From Alopecurus myosuroides (lineage: Eukaryota; Streptophyta; Magnoliopsida; Poales; Poaceae): a DNA stretch of 64,000 nt. The stretch is from NCBI GenBank assembly GCA_028641055.1, contig CM054060.1, forward strand, positions 241,890,833-241,954,832. The letters are read 5' to 3'. Under the pieces are notes generated by a model. The model was not told the DNA's origin. It saw only the letters and a list, made by a program, of their open reading frames with translations, and made no database searches. Shown piece by piece: positions 21,680-33,281 of this stretch; the first letter of the stretch is position 1, and the number at the start of each line of letters is the position of its first letter. A program made the position numbers and the translations under genes.

Positions 21680-24600
21680 ATGGCTCCCAAGAACAAAGGG
21701 AAGCAGCCGGCTAAGCCAAGGGTGACCCAATCCATATCCGCCAACTGGGCGCAATCTTCTGTGACCAAGGCCAAGCTGGAGGAGCTGGCCGAGTTAGGCG
21801 TCCTCCCCCCTCAGGAGGAGATCCACTGGAGGGTACCGGGTGACGAGACCCGGCCTACCCCTAATGCTGACAAGGTAATATGCTTCGTTGAGCATGTGAT
21901 CTAGGGGTTTCGCCCCCCGGGTCATTCTTTCTTCCGCGAGGTCCTTAGCCATTATGGCCTCCGGGTGTTCGACATAGGGCCTAACTCTATGATGAACATT
22001 ACCCACTTCATAGTCCTGTGCGAGTCTTATTTGTGCATCCCACCATATTTAGCTTTATTTATAGAACTTTTCCAGTGCAAACCGTGCCGCAAAAGCGGTG
22101 ACGGGGCGCTCTTGGCTTGCGGCGGGGTTTCCATCCAGCGCCGTAAGAATTTTCCCATGCCGACTCTCAATCTTAACTCTCATGTTAAGCATTGGCACCT
22201 GTCTTTTTTCTATTGCCGAGACACCTCCCCATCAGGCGAAAAGAAACTGCCGAGTTACTCGGAGGGTCTCTTAGATCTCTCCGATACCTTCAATGCTTTT
22301 GCCCCTGAGTCGGACAGGGAAGCCATCCAGCCCTTCATAGCAAAAATAGCCGTTCTTTCTGCCCAAGGCCTCCTTGGGCTTAACTTGGTTAAGACATGGG
22401 TGGACTTCCGGATCCAGCCCAACTCCATTCGCACCAAGCTGATGTGTGACTACTCGGGGCACGTCACGGACGCGCTCCGATATTCCTCAAAGAATTACCC
22501 AGCTGGTGACACCAACAAGACCATCAAGAGCTTCCTGACTGAGAAGCTGGAGGTGATCAAGAATATAGTCGGGTTAGCGCCGTTCACCCGGGATAACCCG
22601 GCTCCAGCGGTAAAATCCGATACTTATACTTATTCGCGTACTTGGACTTGATACAACTACTAACTCCCATTTTCATGCTTTTATTTCAGGCTAATAGTAA
22701 TTTCTGGGACGTCGAGACTTCCCCTTCTTCCGGAGACCCGGAAGAAGATGAAGAACCGGTTGATAACGATGAAGGTATTATCTGGGTTTTCAATCAACTT
22801 CGCTTACACCATTTTGCTTTCACACATCTCACTTTTTCCGACTATACATTCTCGGCTTTCAGGGTTGGAGGGCAAGGACGATAAAGATGAGGAGGACCCG
22901 GAAGCCACCGAGTCCGATAAAAGCGAAGCTGAACAAGAAGTAACGGTTGGGGCCAAGAGGAAAACCAGAGGGGTGGTATCCAAGGTTCCCTACTCCTTCA
23001 TGTCCTCCGAACCCTATTCTTTTGCTAACATGTGTAAACTTAACCAACAACTGTCCAACTCATCACACTTGAAGGACCCTCCTCCGGCCAAGCGCAGGGT
23101 GACAAGGAGTTCCCCGGGTGACGATCCCCTCAACCCGGGCATCTCCACATCACCAGTTCGCCGTGCCGGTACTCCTCCATCTCACCCTTCCAACTCACCT
23201 CAACGTCACCCCTCCCCCAACCATCCATTAGCCGGACAGTTCCGGGTCCCTCTATCGGGTCCTGTGACAGTCTCATCTGCCTCTAGCAGCGAGCTTCCAC
23301 CAGATTATGCTGTAAACACCGGGTGAGTTATTGTTATATGATATACCTGTACTCTCGATAACTTCTACTTATTATTGCTAACCACCTCTTCCTTCTTTCC
23401 TTAGCGCCCAAGTCACACTCAGTGACCCGGAGAACATGGAGACAGACACCCGGGACACTGAAGGCCCGGTTGATGATGCGAACGCCGCGACTGGCGGTCT
23501 TGAAGAAGAAACCAAGGGACAAGATTCCCCAATAGACTCGGCCAAGCAGGATGTCGGGTCTCCAAAGCATGCTGATGGACCCGGTGATGAAGACACGGGG
23601 GTTCTAGGTACAAGGATGGGTACCCCCAACCCTGACACCCAGGCCACCCAGGTTTCATCTCCAAAGCCGGATAAAATCCCTACTCCGGGTTACCAGGCAC
23701 CCAGTTCTTCCGGCACCAAGCCCGAAGACATGAGCTTTGCCGAGATTCTCGATGCTCTACATACTTTGAGAGCTGATGAAGAGGGTATCCTGGAGGCCCT
23801 GATAGCTAAACACGAGGTAAACTGTACTAATACTGCTCGTATACTCATATAGTCCCCAAGTTCCGAGTGAACTTATGCATAATTTGCTTGGAACTTTCAC
23901 AGATATCCGACTGACATATCTTTTGTTTTTGCACATGCATACGTAACGCACTCTGAGAAGGCGTTGGCTAGAACCAACAAACTTCTCAAGGCGGAAACGA
24001 AGCTACGTGAATCGGCAGAAGCTGGAGCTAAGAAAGCCGGGAAGCAGGCAAGGAAGTATAAGAAGAGATGCAATGCTGCAGTGGATAGGGTGAACGAGCT
24101 GTCGGGCCAGATCGCCGATACTTATCGTTCTCTGATAGGTAAAATTTCCCGACTGACTGATCTTAATTTGGTCTGGATATCTTGAAGAACACTCGAAGTT
24201 CCTGACTTTGGATGTTTTTGCTTTTCTGCAGGGCCCGAGGAAGAGATTCTGGATGTGGATGAAGTGGTTCTGCTGAAGAAGGTAAAGAGCACCATCCGGC
24301 AGCTCTGTGCCGGGACTAAGTGGGCCCTGAAAGCTGTCAAGTGGCCAAGCACTGGGGATGGTGGTTTGAACACGCTGCTTGATGCGTGTTCTACCATCCC
24401 CGAGTGGATTGAACACTGGAAGCGCTCATCCTGCCAGGTTGGGGTGACCCGGGGTCTTGCCTTGGCAAAAGCATACTTTCCCAAGCTTGACCCGGCGAAG
24501 CTTATTGGCGGGTTTCCAGAGTTCAACAACGATGGCTCCCCATTTTTACCTAAACATTACAAGGCCATTCAGACAGAGGTTCGTCACGCAGCCAGCCTGA

Positions 24601-24929
24601 TTGCCGGCAATTTGGATGTCAGCCGGATGGTGCCACCGTATGATGCACAAGATAAGGCAATTAAGTCGGATCCTCCGAAGCCCTTTGACATGCTGGCACG
24701 GTGCAAGGCGGAATCTGCCCGACTGAGGGAAGAGGCTGCGAAGAAAAAAGCTGAAGCCAATAATGCGCCTGCTAGCTCCACGCCAGTTGTTCCCCCTCCT
24801 TCGCGTGCTAGTGCCACTGCTAATCCGGATGCTGCTGCTACCAAGACTGCTGAAGAACAAGTCACGGATCAGGACCCGGCTGGCAAGGGCAAGGACAAGA
24901 TGGATGCCTCAACCCAAGATGCCGAGTAA
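21680..24929 (+). pseudogene. Element C antisense gene, PF04195-type, six coding exons, one TAG
   Basis: Exons 21680-22609, 22690-22774, 22863-23322, 23405-23816, about 23958-24138 and 24232-24929 join in phase (921 codons plus stop). Exon 1 is PF04195-like: a LEELAELGVLPP start, a HYGLRVFDIGPNSMMNITHF block and a FRIQPNSIRTKLMCDY block. Exons 2-4 are acidic, then Pro/Ser-rich, with a KRKTRG basic patch that could be a nuclear signal. Exon 5 is a short Lys/Ala coiled coil. Exon 6 is a helical module ending in a Lys/Ala/Asp tail. The only defect is TAG at 21902-21904 (codon 75), where D has a sense codon. Function unknown. Confidence 0.75.
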
Positions 24930-26069
24930 TCTTTTTTATCCGCTGTCATATCGAATGCGTCATTCGGCCAATGGGCCTTTTAAAAGGTTATTTTTCGATG
25001 GTACGCCTGTGCACCTTTGATACTATTATCGCGGCATGTAATACGTTTTGAAACTTTAATAGCTTTCATGGCCCTTCTGGCCTTTGGATGAATTTGATAT
25101 CTATCTGCTTTTGAGCTAATTTATTCTTTATATTCCGACTTTCTTTATGGTTCCTTTTGTGAGACTCGGTTTCCGGGTTTCGTGGGTTTTGACAGGTGGA
25201 CTTTCCTCTAAGTCCCCAAGTCCCCAAGACTCGGATTTTTGGGTTTTTGAGCTTAATAGCTAGATAATTTGTTTTTTTTTTCAAATTCCCCAGTCCCCAA
25301 GGCCCGAACTTCCGAGTCTAGGGTGTTAGGTCTTTCAAAAAGAACAAATCGTTTTTGCTAAGCCCAAAACCTAGAGCCGTTTCACATAGGTTTTGAAGTT
25401 ATGCTTAATAAACTGTGAGTTTCCGGTTATTAACCATGTACTCTGCATAACTTGTGGTTTAGATGAACCTTTTGGCTCTCTTGTACTGTAAGCCGGCTTT
25501 CGCGTGGATAATCATGTTGCTACATCTATACGAAGACAGGGTCAGGCAAGTCCCATTGGGCATCATGACTGATTGTGATCATATGCGAGCAAATCATGCC
25601 ACTTTAGTGCGAGTCACATCGAGCTTAAGTAAGAAAAGTCAAGAAAGTTTGGCTCCTTTGTCCGGTTATAAGCTTGCAGCCGTACTCGTTTGCGAGTAAT
25701 CGGCCCTTATAACTCATAGGCATCATGGCCGGGTATTGAGTTTGTAACTGTGCTATTCAAGCAATCAGCCCCCAAGACCTAAATATATGCAAACTACTGA
25801 AGAAACTAATGTACTAAAAAAACAGTAAATAATACTTACCTGGAAAAAGGATAAAAAACATAACAGAAATAAAAACTTGATAAAAACATATGAAAAGGAA
25901 ATAGTATATTGCTTTAACCATCTCTTTATTGATATGAGAAAGGTTAGGTCAGCAAGCCGCCTCATTAAAAACCCTCCAGTCCCCTTAGGTACCCTGGATA
26001 GGAAAAGAGTGCGTCTGAAACCTACTGCCTGTTACATCGTGTAATTCCACTTTGTGAATCTAGCCTATA
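24930..26069. other. Element C spacer between antisense gene end and pol end
   Basis: Non-coding. It contains repeated AGTCCCCAAG-type strings (25211, 25221, 25291) and CAGCCCCCAAG near 25766, all resembling the PPT complement. Confidence 0.5.
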
Positions 26070-29000
26070 CTAAGTATAGTAGGGACGTAGCTGAGCCACG
26101 TTCCATGGTCTTTCTTTCTCTTGCATAGATGAAGTGGTATGAGCGGTGTCATTAACCGTAGCCGACTCTTCCCTTGCATCTATCAAGTAATATTATCCAT
26201 TGTGCAGATTCCGGCTTATGATGAACGGTCCTTCTCATGGCGGTGATAACTTGTGTTTTCCTTCCTTTGATTGCACCAGGCGCAGAACCATGTCTCCTTC
26301 CTGGAAGACCCGGGTTTTCACGCGCCGGCTATGATATCTTCGCAGATCTTGCTGATATATGGTTGATCTCTCCAAAGCTTGTTCCCTTTCTTCTTCTAGC
26401 ATGTCCACGGCGTCTTGCCGGGTCTTCTCGTTCTCCACCTCGACATAAGCCGATACTCGAGGCGAATCATGAATAATATCACTCGGCAACACTGCCTCTG
26501 CACCATAAACCATGAAAAACGGTGTCATCTGAGTAGATCTGTTAGGTGTGGTGTTGATACCCCAAACCACTGAAGGCAACTCCTCAACCCATGCACCAGC
26601 AGCTCTGACACACGGGACTCGCAACCGTGGCTTTAATCCACGAAGCAACTCCTGATTTGCTCTCTCCACTTGTCCATTAGCCTGTGGGTGGGCCACTGAG
26701 GCTATGTCCAAACGGATGCCATTGTTTCCACAGAACTTTTCCATCTCGCCAAGGTACATGTTGGTTCCATTGTCGGTAATTATGCTGTGGGGGTACCCGA
26801 ACCGATAGATAATCCTTTTTAGGAACTTGACTGCTGTAATTGCTTCACAATTGGTAACTGGCATGACCTCAACCCACTTGGTAAACTTATCAACAGCTAC
26901 TAAGAGATGTGTCTTTTTGCAAGGTGACATGTGGAAGGGACCAACCATATCCATACCCCAAACAGCGAACGGCCAGGTTAACGGGATAGTCCGTAATTCC
27001 ATAGCCGGCACATGGGTTTGGCGAGCGTACCTTTGACATCCGTCACACCTTGCCACCAAGGCTCCGCGTCTGCTAGGGCCGTGAGCCAGAAGAAACCATG
27101 TCGATAAGCTTTGGCCACGAGGGATCTTGTGGATGCGTGATGCCCACAATCACCTTCATGGATCTCCTTGAGGATCTGTCGGCCTTCTTCTGGTGCTACA
27201 CAGCGCAAAAAGACTCCTGCTGCACTTCTTTTGTATAACTCCACATTGATGATAGAATATCCTTTTGCTCGCCTCAGAATTTGTCTTGCTAATACCCCCT
27301 GCTGTGGTAACTCGCCCCGTGATAGGTAGGCCAGGAACGGCTCTGTCCACTCGGGAATAGCACGTACTGTGGCCACGAGCTCCAAATCCGGGTCTTGATT
27401 TGCCAGTTCTTCCTCAGACTCGGTTTTAACTGACTGTCGCCATAGCTCATCCAGGAAGACATTAGGTGGAACCGGCTCTCTACGCGAGCCGAGTCTGGCG
27501 AGTGCGTCTGCTGTCTCATTTTTTCTTCTGTCTATGTGCTCCACCTCATACCCGGAAAAACATCCGGCAACCATGTCCACCTCTCTGCGGTATGCTGTCA
27601 TAGTTGCATCCTTTCTGTCCCAAGTTCCTGAGACCTGCTGTACCACAAGGTCCGAATCTCCAAAGCATCGTATCCTCTTAATGTTCATCTCCTTGGCTAC
27701 CTTTAAGCCATGCAACAAGGCCTCATACTCGGCCACGTTATTGGAACAATCAAAGTGAATCTGCAACACGTAACTTAACTTGTCTCCTTTGGGTGATGTT
27801 AGCACCACTCCAGCTCCTGATCCCTCGTATTGCTTGGAACCATCAAAGTGCATTATCCAAGACTCGGAGTTTGGAGCCATGGTGGGCATGCCTGTGTGAG
27901 TCCAATCGTTAAAGAAATCAACTAGAGCTTGAGATTTGATCGCTGACCTGGGCTCGTAGTTGATGTGATAATCTCCCATCTCGATCGCCCACTTGGCTAT
28001 TCTTCCTGTTGCGTCCGAGTTTCTGATGATATCCGACATTGGTATAGAACTAACCACTTTTATGGGGTGTTCCTGAAAATACGGCTTTAGTTTCCGGCTG
28101 GCCATGAAGACCCCGAAAACCAGCTTTTGCCAATGTGGGTAACGCTGTTTTGCCTCTGATAATACCTCGCTGACGTAATAAATCGGCCTCTGGACCGGGT
28201 GATCTTTCCCATCCTCCTTACGCTTGACAACAACCACTGCGCTAACCGCCCGGGGCCCGGCTGCAACGTATAACAACATGGGCTCTTTAGGGCCCGGGGC
28301 TGCTAGGACTGGTGCCTCAGATAACTGCTTTTTTAGTGCCTCGAACGCCTCGTCCGCCTCTTGGTCCCATACGAATTTATCAGATTTCTTCAAGAGCCGG
28401 TACAATGGTATTGCCTTCTCTCCGAGTCTGGATATGAACCGGCTAAGTGCTGCTACGCACCCTGTGAGCTTCTGAACATGCTTCAAATTTTCCGGCTTTT
28501 TCAGACTCTGGATAGCTTTGATTTTATCCGGATTTGCCTCAATTCCTCTCTCGGAAACGATAAAGCCGAGTAGTTTCCCGGCTGGGACTCCAAAGACACA
28601 TTTTGTCGGGTTAAGTTTCATCTGGTACCTTCTCAGGTTTTTGAACATTTCCTTTAAATCATCAATGAATGTCTCCGCTTTCCTGGTCTTGATCACCACA
28701 TCATCCATGTATGCGTGAACATTGCGTCCAATTTGATCCTCAAAGCACTTCTGAATACACCGTTGATAGGTTGCACCAGCGTTCTTCAATCCAAACATCA
28801 TGGTCTTGTAACAAAAGGCCCCAAAAGGGGTTATGAACGATGTTTTCTCCCAATCTTCCTTCTTGAGCTTGATCTGATGATACCCGGAATATGCATCCAA
28901 GAAACATAATAGGTCACTTCCAGCCACTACGTCTATGATCTGATCTATCCTTGGTAGTGCAAACGGATCCTTTGGGCAATGCTTGTTGAGACTCGTATAA

Positions 29001-29140
29001 TCAATTCACATTCTCCACTCGTTGGTCTTCTTCATCACAAGTACCGGGTTCGCTAACCAGTCCGGGTGAAATACTTCCATGATGAAGCCTGCTGTAAGCA
29101 GCCATGCAATTTCTTCTCCTATAGCTTTCCTTTTTTTTCT
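26070..29140 (-). pseudogene. Element C pol: RT, RNase H, aRNase H, integrase, broken
   Basis: RT: a CFLDAYSGYHQIKLKKEDW block and the AYMDDVV catalytic motif near 28705. RNase H 1 follows (PIYYVSEVLSEAKQRYPHWQ). An archaeal-type second RNase H lies at about 27490-27870 (HFDGSKQYEGSGAG, NVAEYEALLHG, GDSDLVVQQ, NETADALARLG), a Tat hallmark. Integrase has HHCC (GDCGHHAS...CDGCQRY), Asp in GMDMVGPF, Asp in ITDNGTN and Glu in NGQVERANQE. Defects: a frameshift in an A run near 29132-29140, a TGA at 29006-29008 in RT, a frameshift near 27060-27110 in the integrase finger, and a TGA near 26235 where TGG (PPWEGPF) is expected. The frame would end at TAG 26070-26072. Confidence 0.85.
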
Positions 29141-30666
29141 TCATTCATTTTTCTCAGGCCCTGTTTCACAGGCCTGGACTTGGGATCAACGTGCAAACTG
29201 TGCTCTGCCAGCTCTGTAGGGATACCCGGCATATCACTGGGCGTCCAGGCAAACACATCCTGATTTGAACGAATGAACTCCACAGGTGCTTTTTCCTGCT
29301 CGCTGTCCAAGTTAGATCCTATAGCAAATTGCTTAGAGGGATCACCCTCGACAAAAGCCACCATTTTGGTGTCCTGCGCTGCCTTGAATTTCGCTCTCTC
29401 GTCTTCAGTATTCGGCCTTTTTAACGATGTTCTGTCATCCGGGTCTACTTGAGACCGGTAATACTTGAGTTCCTCTTTTCTGCAAGCTTGTTCAGCCATT
29501 GCCGCATCTTCTTCGTCGCACTCAGCCGCTATATCCCGGCTCCCATGTATGGTGATGGTCTGCTTGGGACCCGAGATTTTTAGCTGTAGATACACATAAC
29601 ACGGCCTGGCCATGAACTTAGCATAAGCCGGCCTTCCGAATAGCGCGTGATAAGGGCTGCGCAGCTTGACCACCTCGAAGGTGAGCCACTCAACCCGGAA
29701 ATTGTCCTTCGATTCTCCAAAAGCTACCTCCAATGTGATTTTTCCCTCGGGGCACGCTGAGTGACCCGGTACTATCCCGTGAAAAACTGTTGAACTCTTC
29801 TGTAGCTGGGACTCCTTGAGACCCATGCATAGAAAGGTCTCCCAATATAAGATGTTGATGCTACTTCCGCCGTCCATTAAGACCTTTTTAAGCTCATAAC
29901 CGTTAACCTGCGGCGCAACCACTAATGCTAAGACTCCCGGGTGTTCTATCCTTTCCGGGTGATCTCTTCTGCTCCACGTTACATCCTGCTCCGACCATCT
30001 CAGGTATCTCGGAACGGCCGAGTAAACCGAGTTTACCGCCTTTTTCAGTATCTTTTTATCCTTGTTGGAAATTCCTGTAGTATGCCACGTGGTATTGTCC
30101 CAATTGCTTGGGGTTGGCTTGGAAACCTCCAGCTCCCCCTGGTTATTACCCGGATTTCCTCCTGCCGGGTTACCGGCTGGGGGTGGGCCGTTGCCCGGGT
30201 TTCCACCCGGACCCGGTCCTCCTCCCCGACCTGCACCTCGCATAGCCTTGTTTACTTCCTCGTTCTTCCATCTTTGTAGGTCCGCACATTGCTCCAATGA
30301 GTGGTTAGCCGGCCTACCGTTCCTGTTGTGCTTTGGGCACGCCATTCTGAAGATATCCCAATTGTTACCCGGCCTTGGCGGTCCTTGATAATTTCCTCCG
30401 TTATGGTTTCCTCCATTGAAATTTCCTTCTGCCCTAGGTCTCGAAGACCCGGCTTCTGTACTAGCGACAAACTCGGAGCTTCCCTCAAACGAGCGCTTGT
30501 TCTGATTGTTCCCATTGTTACCTCCGTTGTTACCCGGCGTTGGTCCATTGCCGGTTCTTCCATTGTTACTTGCATTTGCTTTTGCTTTCTTGTCATCGAC
30601 GTCCTCTTCTGTAGTATCCGTTGCAGCATGTTTGTTGCATGCGTCCATTAGCTCTCCCATCGTAAC
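29119..30666 (-). pseudogene. Element C gag C-terminus and aspartic protease
   Basis: This continues the gag frame past a TAG. Asn/Gly-rich linkers surround a gag zinc finger of the C-x2-H-x8-H-x4-C kind (CPKHNRNGRPANHSLEQC), the form usual in Tat gag proteins. The protease has VLMDGGSSINILY as its active-site block, then an FHGIVPGHSACPEGKITLEV strand and a YHALFGRPAYAKFMA block. The frame ends in NEEKKGKL and a stop where an A run has shifted the reading frame before the RT start. Confidence 0.85.
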
Positions 30667-32745
30667 CTATGAAGCATTCCGACTGGATTCCATGCGAGTT
30701 AACTTTTGCACTAAAGTTATGTACTTGCACGTCTTTGCCATAGCTTGTAACGCATCCTTGGGCTGAATATCTGTGGATGAGTGTAGTATCTCCATAACTC
30801 GACGCACCCAGCTGCGCGCCGATTCTCCCTTCTTCTGGACGCACCGCTCTAGGTCATCAATAGTAAATAGCTTTCTGCACGTCCCATGAAAGTGCTTGAT
30901 AAACGCAGTTTTCAACTCCTTCCATGACTTGATAGATCCTTCCGGTAAATTGTTGAACCATAACTTGGCTGCTCCCTCTGACATCATTAAGTACATGAAC
31001 TTGGCTTGAAGATTTTCAGATGCGTTGCGAATCGACATAGCCATCTCATAACTGCTCAACCATGTTTCTGGATCCATAGTCGGCTCATAATTCACTACCT
31101 TATCCGGTTCCTTGAATTTATCCGGGTAAGGCTCGGCCCTGATGTTATCCGACAGACACTTGGGCCCAGCGAGATTAATCGGAACTGGCCTTACTCGGGA
31201 AACATGCGATCCTGCGGGGGGTACGGCTGGACGTGGCACTGCTGCTGGTCCGTGCACCGCAGACCCGGCCGCGGCTCTCCTGGCTCTAGAACTGTCCACA
31301 ATAACTTGTGCTGCTGATGCTGCTGGTACGGCCTGAACGCGGGGAGGAGGCGGCATTTGCTGCTGCTCTGCCCTCCGCCGCGCTGAACTTGTCTGAATAT
31401 TGCCAGTATTGCCTCGTTGCTGGCTGATATACGGTGTCTCGTGCATTCCACTTCTGTTGTCCGGGTAATTAACTTGCTGCGCCACCACAGTGCGCAATAG
31501 ATCTATCGCCCGCCGGGTCTCCTCTGCGTGGGGTGACTCTCTCACGGGGATTTGATTCAATGCAAGTGTTGTTGCGTACACATTATCCATGGGGTTGTTG
31601 TAATGACCTGCTGGCGTGCGAAATCGTGATGGTGGTGGTGGTGGTAACGTATTGCCGGTAGTAACTCCAGTCTGTAATATAGGTAACCCGGCCTGCACGT
31701 TTACCGGCTGTGTTCCTCCAGTTGCGGGTTGATGTACAGTTCCTTTGTTCACCGCTGGAATCGGCTGATCCTGAGGTGTGATGAATAGTGCGGCCGGGTT
31801 TATGACTCCACCCGTTGCCGGTAATCTGGTCTGGTGCCTTTGATGCACCCTGGTTGTCTCTTCTCGGAGCCGGTTTTCCAATGCATCCAGCTCACGCCGG
31901 CGCGCGGCCACCCCTTGTTTTTCTGCTTCCACTTGCCTTCTCTGTTGCTCCAATGCGCGACGGGCTACATCTAGATCCCTAACACGTTCCACCGCGTTTT
32001 CCGGGGTTATGACTGTGGCTAGAACGGTGGGATCCAGGATCATGTTGTTGTTGAGCAGGGCCGGGTGTTGCGGGTTTGAAGGACCCGCCCCTGGCGTCCG
32101 GTTTGCCAGATATCCGAACGTGTTTGCCTGCAACTCACTATCCGCCGCATGGCTGGTAACTGATGCCGATTCTCCATCAACCCGGGTCAGAACCGGGTTT
32201 CCGTCAACCGGACCTTGCTGCTGGGCTAATGCTTGTGCTTCTCCAACGGCGGCCGTGGTCACGTTCCCCTGATTAAGATTGGTTGCAGGGGTCGTGTAGA
32301 CCGCGACCTGGCGCACAATGCTTGGCGCAGATTCGTATTCTTCCTCATCACTGCTATCTTCCTTGTACCGGTCCTCCAGCAGGTGCAAGATAGACTCGGT
32401 GTCATCTTCTCTCATAACCCGGCCACGCGGGGTCCATGCCAGCTGTTCCCTCTTCGTGGTGGGCTCTTCTGTCGGATCTATCGTCCCGACCGATTCCTCT
32501 CCATCAGACTGAACGCAGGTGGCCTCCCCTGACACAGAATCAAATCCAAAATCGTCAGGGATTGAACCGGACGTACATACCATGCCAATGAAGACGTTGA
32601 TCCGGCCGATTGTCACGCCAGATCCGGATTCGAGCAGATCCGACTCTGGCCCCCAGCCAAAATCGTCCACCATCTTCTCTCCTTCGGGGTTGGTGTAGAT
32701 CTCGCCGATGACGAGGTTCTTCATGTTCTCCCGAGCTTCTCCCAT
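30667..32745 (-). pseudogene. Element C gag N-terminal and capsid region, ends at in-frame TAG
   Basis: The start is placed at the ATG giving MGEARENMKNLVIGEIYTN, the first after the PBS. The upstream open frame runs back into the LTR but need not be used. An acidic N-terminus is followed by a coiled coil near 31860-31990 (RALEQQRRQVEAEKQG) and a Pro-rich linker. The retrotransposon gag domain follows at about 30700-31100 (DPETWLSSYEMAM, AAKLWFNNLPEGSIKSW, AFIKHFHGTCRK). The frame stops at TAG 30667-30669 and resumes in phase, so one C-to-T change of a CAG codon could explain it. Confidence 0.85.
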
Positions 32746-32769
32746 GATGTAAACACCCTTGGACGTAGG

Positions 32770-32788
32770 CCCCACGGTGGGCGCCAAC
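32770..32788 (-). other. Element C primer-binding site
   Basis: Directly next to the 5' LTR the minus strand reads GTTGGCGCCCACCGTGGGG. TGGCGCC-type PBSs are common in grass Tat elements. I do not assign the tRNA. Confidence 0.7.
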
Positions 32789-33276
32789 TGTCGTGGGATA
32801 ATCACGGCAGACGTTACCGGGGGTAACTTGTCTTGGGGCAAATCGACTCTGGTGTTTGGGAGAGGGTTTAGCTCAAAGGAAACCATGGTGATATGCGATG
32901 TGGTAGCCGGCAATCAAGTCGCCGAGTCTCCGATCTAAATATGTTATCTCAACACTCGTGTTACAATGGATACTCGATACCTCGCAATCCGGCGATTGTG
33001 TTCTTGCTCACGCTCAAAACTTATCTAACCCTAACCTAGGGACCGGCTTATATAACATCCGGACCCCCTAGCTTACTCTCCAAGGCGTACTCTGAATCCT
33101 ACCCGGACACTGCTTACAAACCCTAAACTTCCTTACCGGAACCCACAATCCGGGTTACGAGGCCTATGTTCCTGGGCCTTCTAGAAGCTCCTTTATCCCA
33201 AGCCGGGTCTTGCGTAGCGTCCTTTGGGCCGAGTTACTCCTTGGCGTTAGCCTACCGGGTTACCATCCCTCCATCA
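32789..33276 (-). repeat. Element C 5' LTR (488 bp)
   Basis: This is the complete version of the LTR. A TATATAAG box lies on the minus strand at about 33047-33054. ORFs starting in it run through the PBS into gag. Confidence 0.95.
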
Positions 33277-33281
33277 ACCAC

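Larger units (their letters stand above)
20046..33276 (-). mobile_element. Element C: complete-length Tat-type Ty3/gypsy (13.2 kb)
   Basis: TGTCGTGGGAT...CCTCCATCA ends, with TSD ACCAC at 20041-20045 and 33277-33281. Removing C restores the B LTR exactly. On the minus strand: 5' LTR (right), PBS, gag, protease, RT, RNase H, archaeal-type RNase H, integrase, spacer; then an antisense spliced gene, PPT and 3' LTR (left). The dual RNase H and antisense gene place it in the Tat lineage. The sense genes carry several stops and a frameshift, so it is not autonomous. Confidence 0.95.

Noticed and set aside
30506..30766. Leu/Pro-rich + frame opposite C gag
   Set aside because: Complement of Asn/Gly-rich gag repeats, so a shadow frame.
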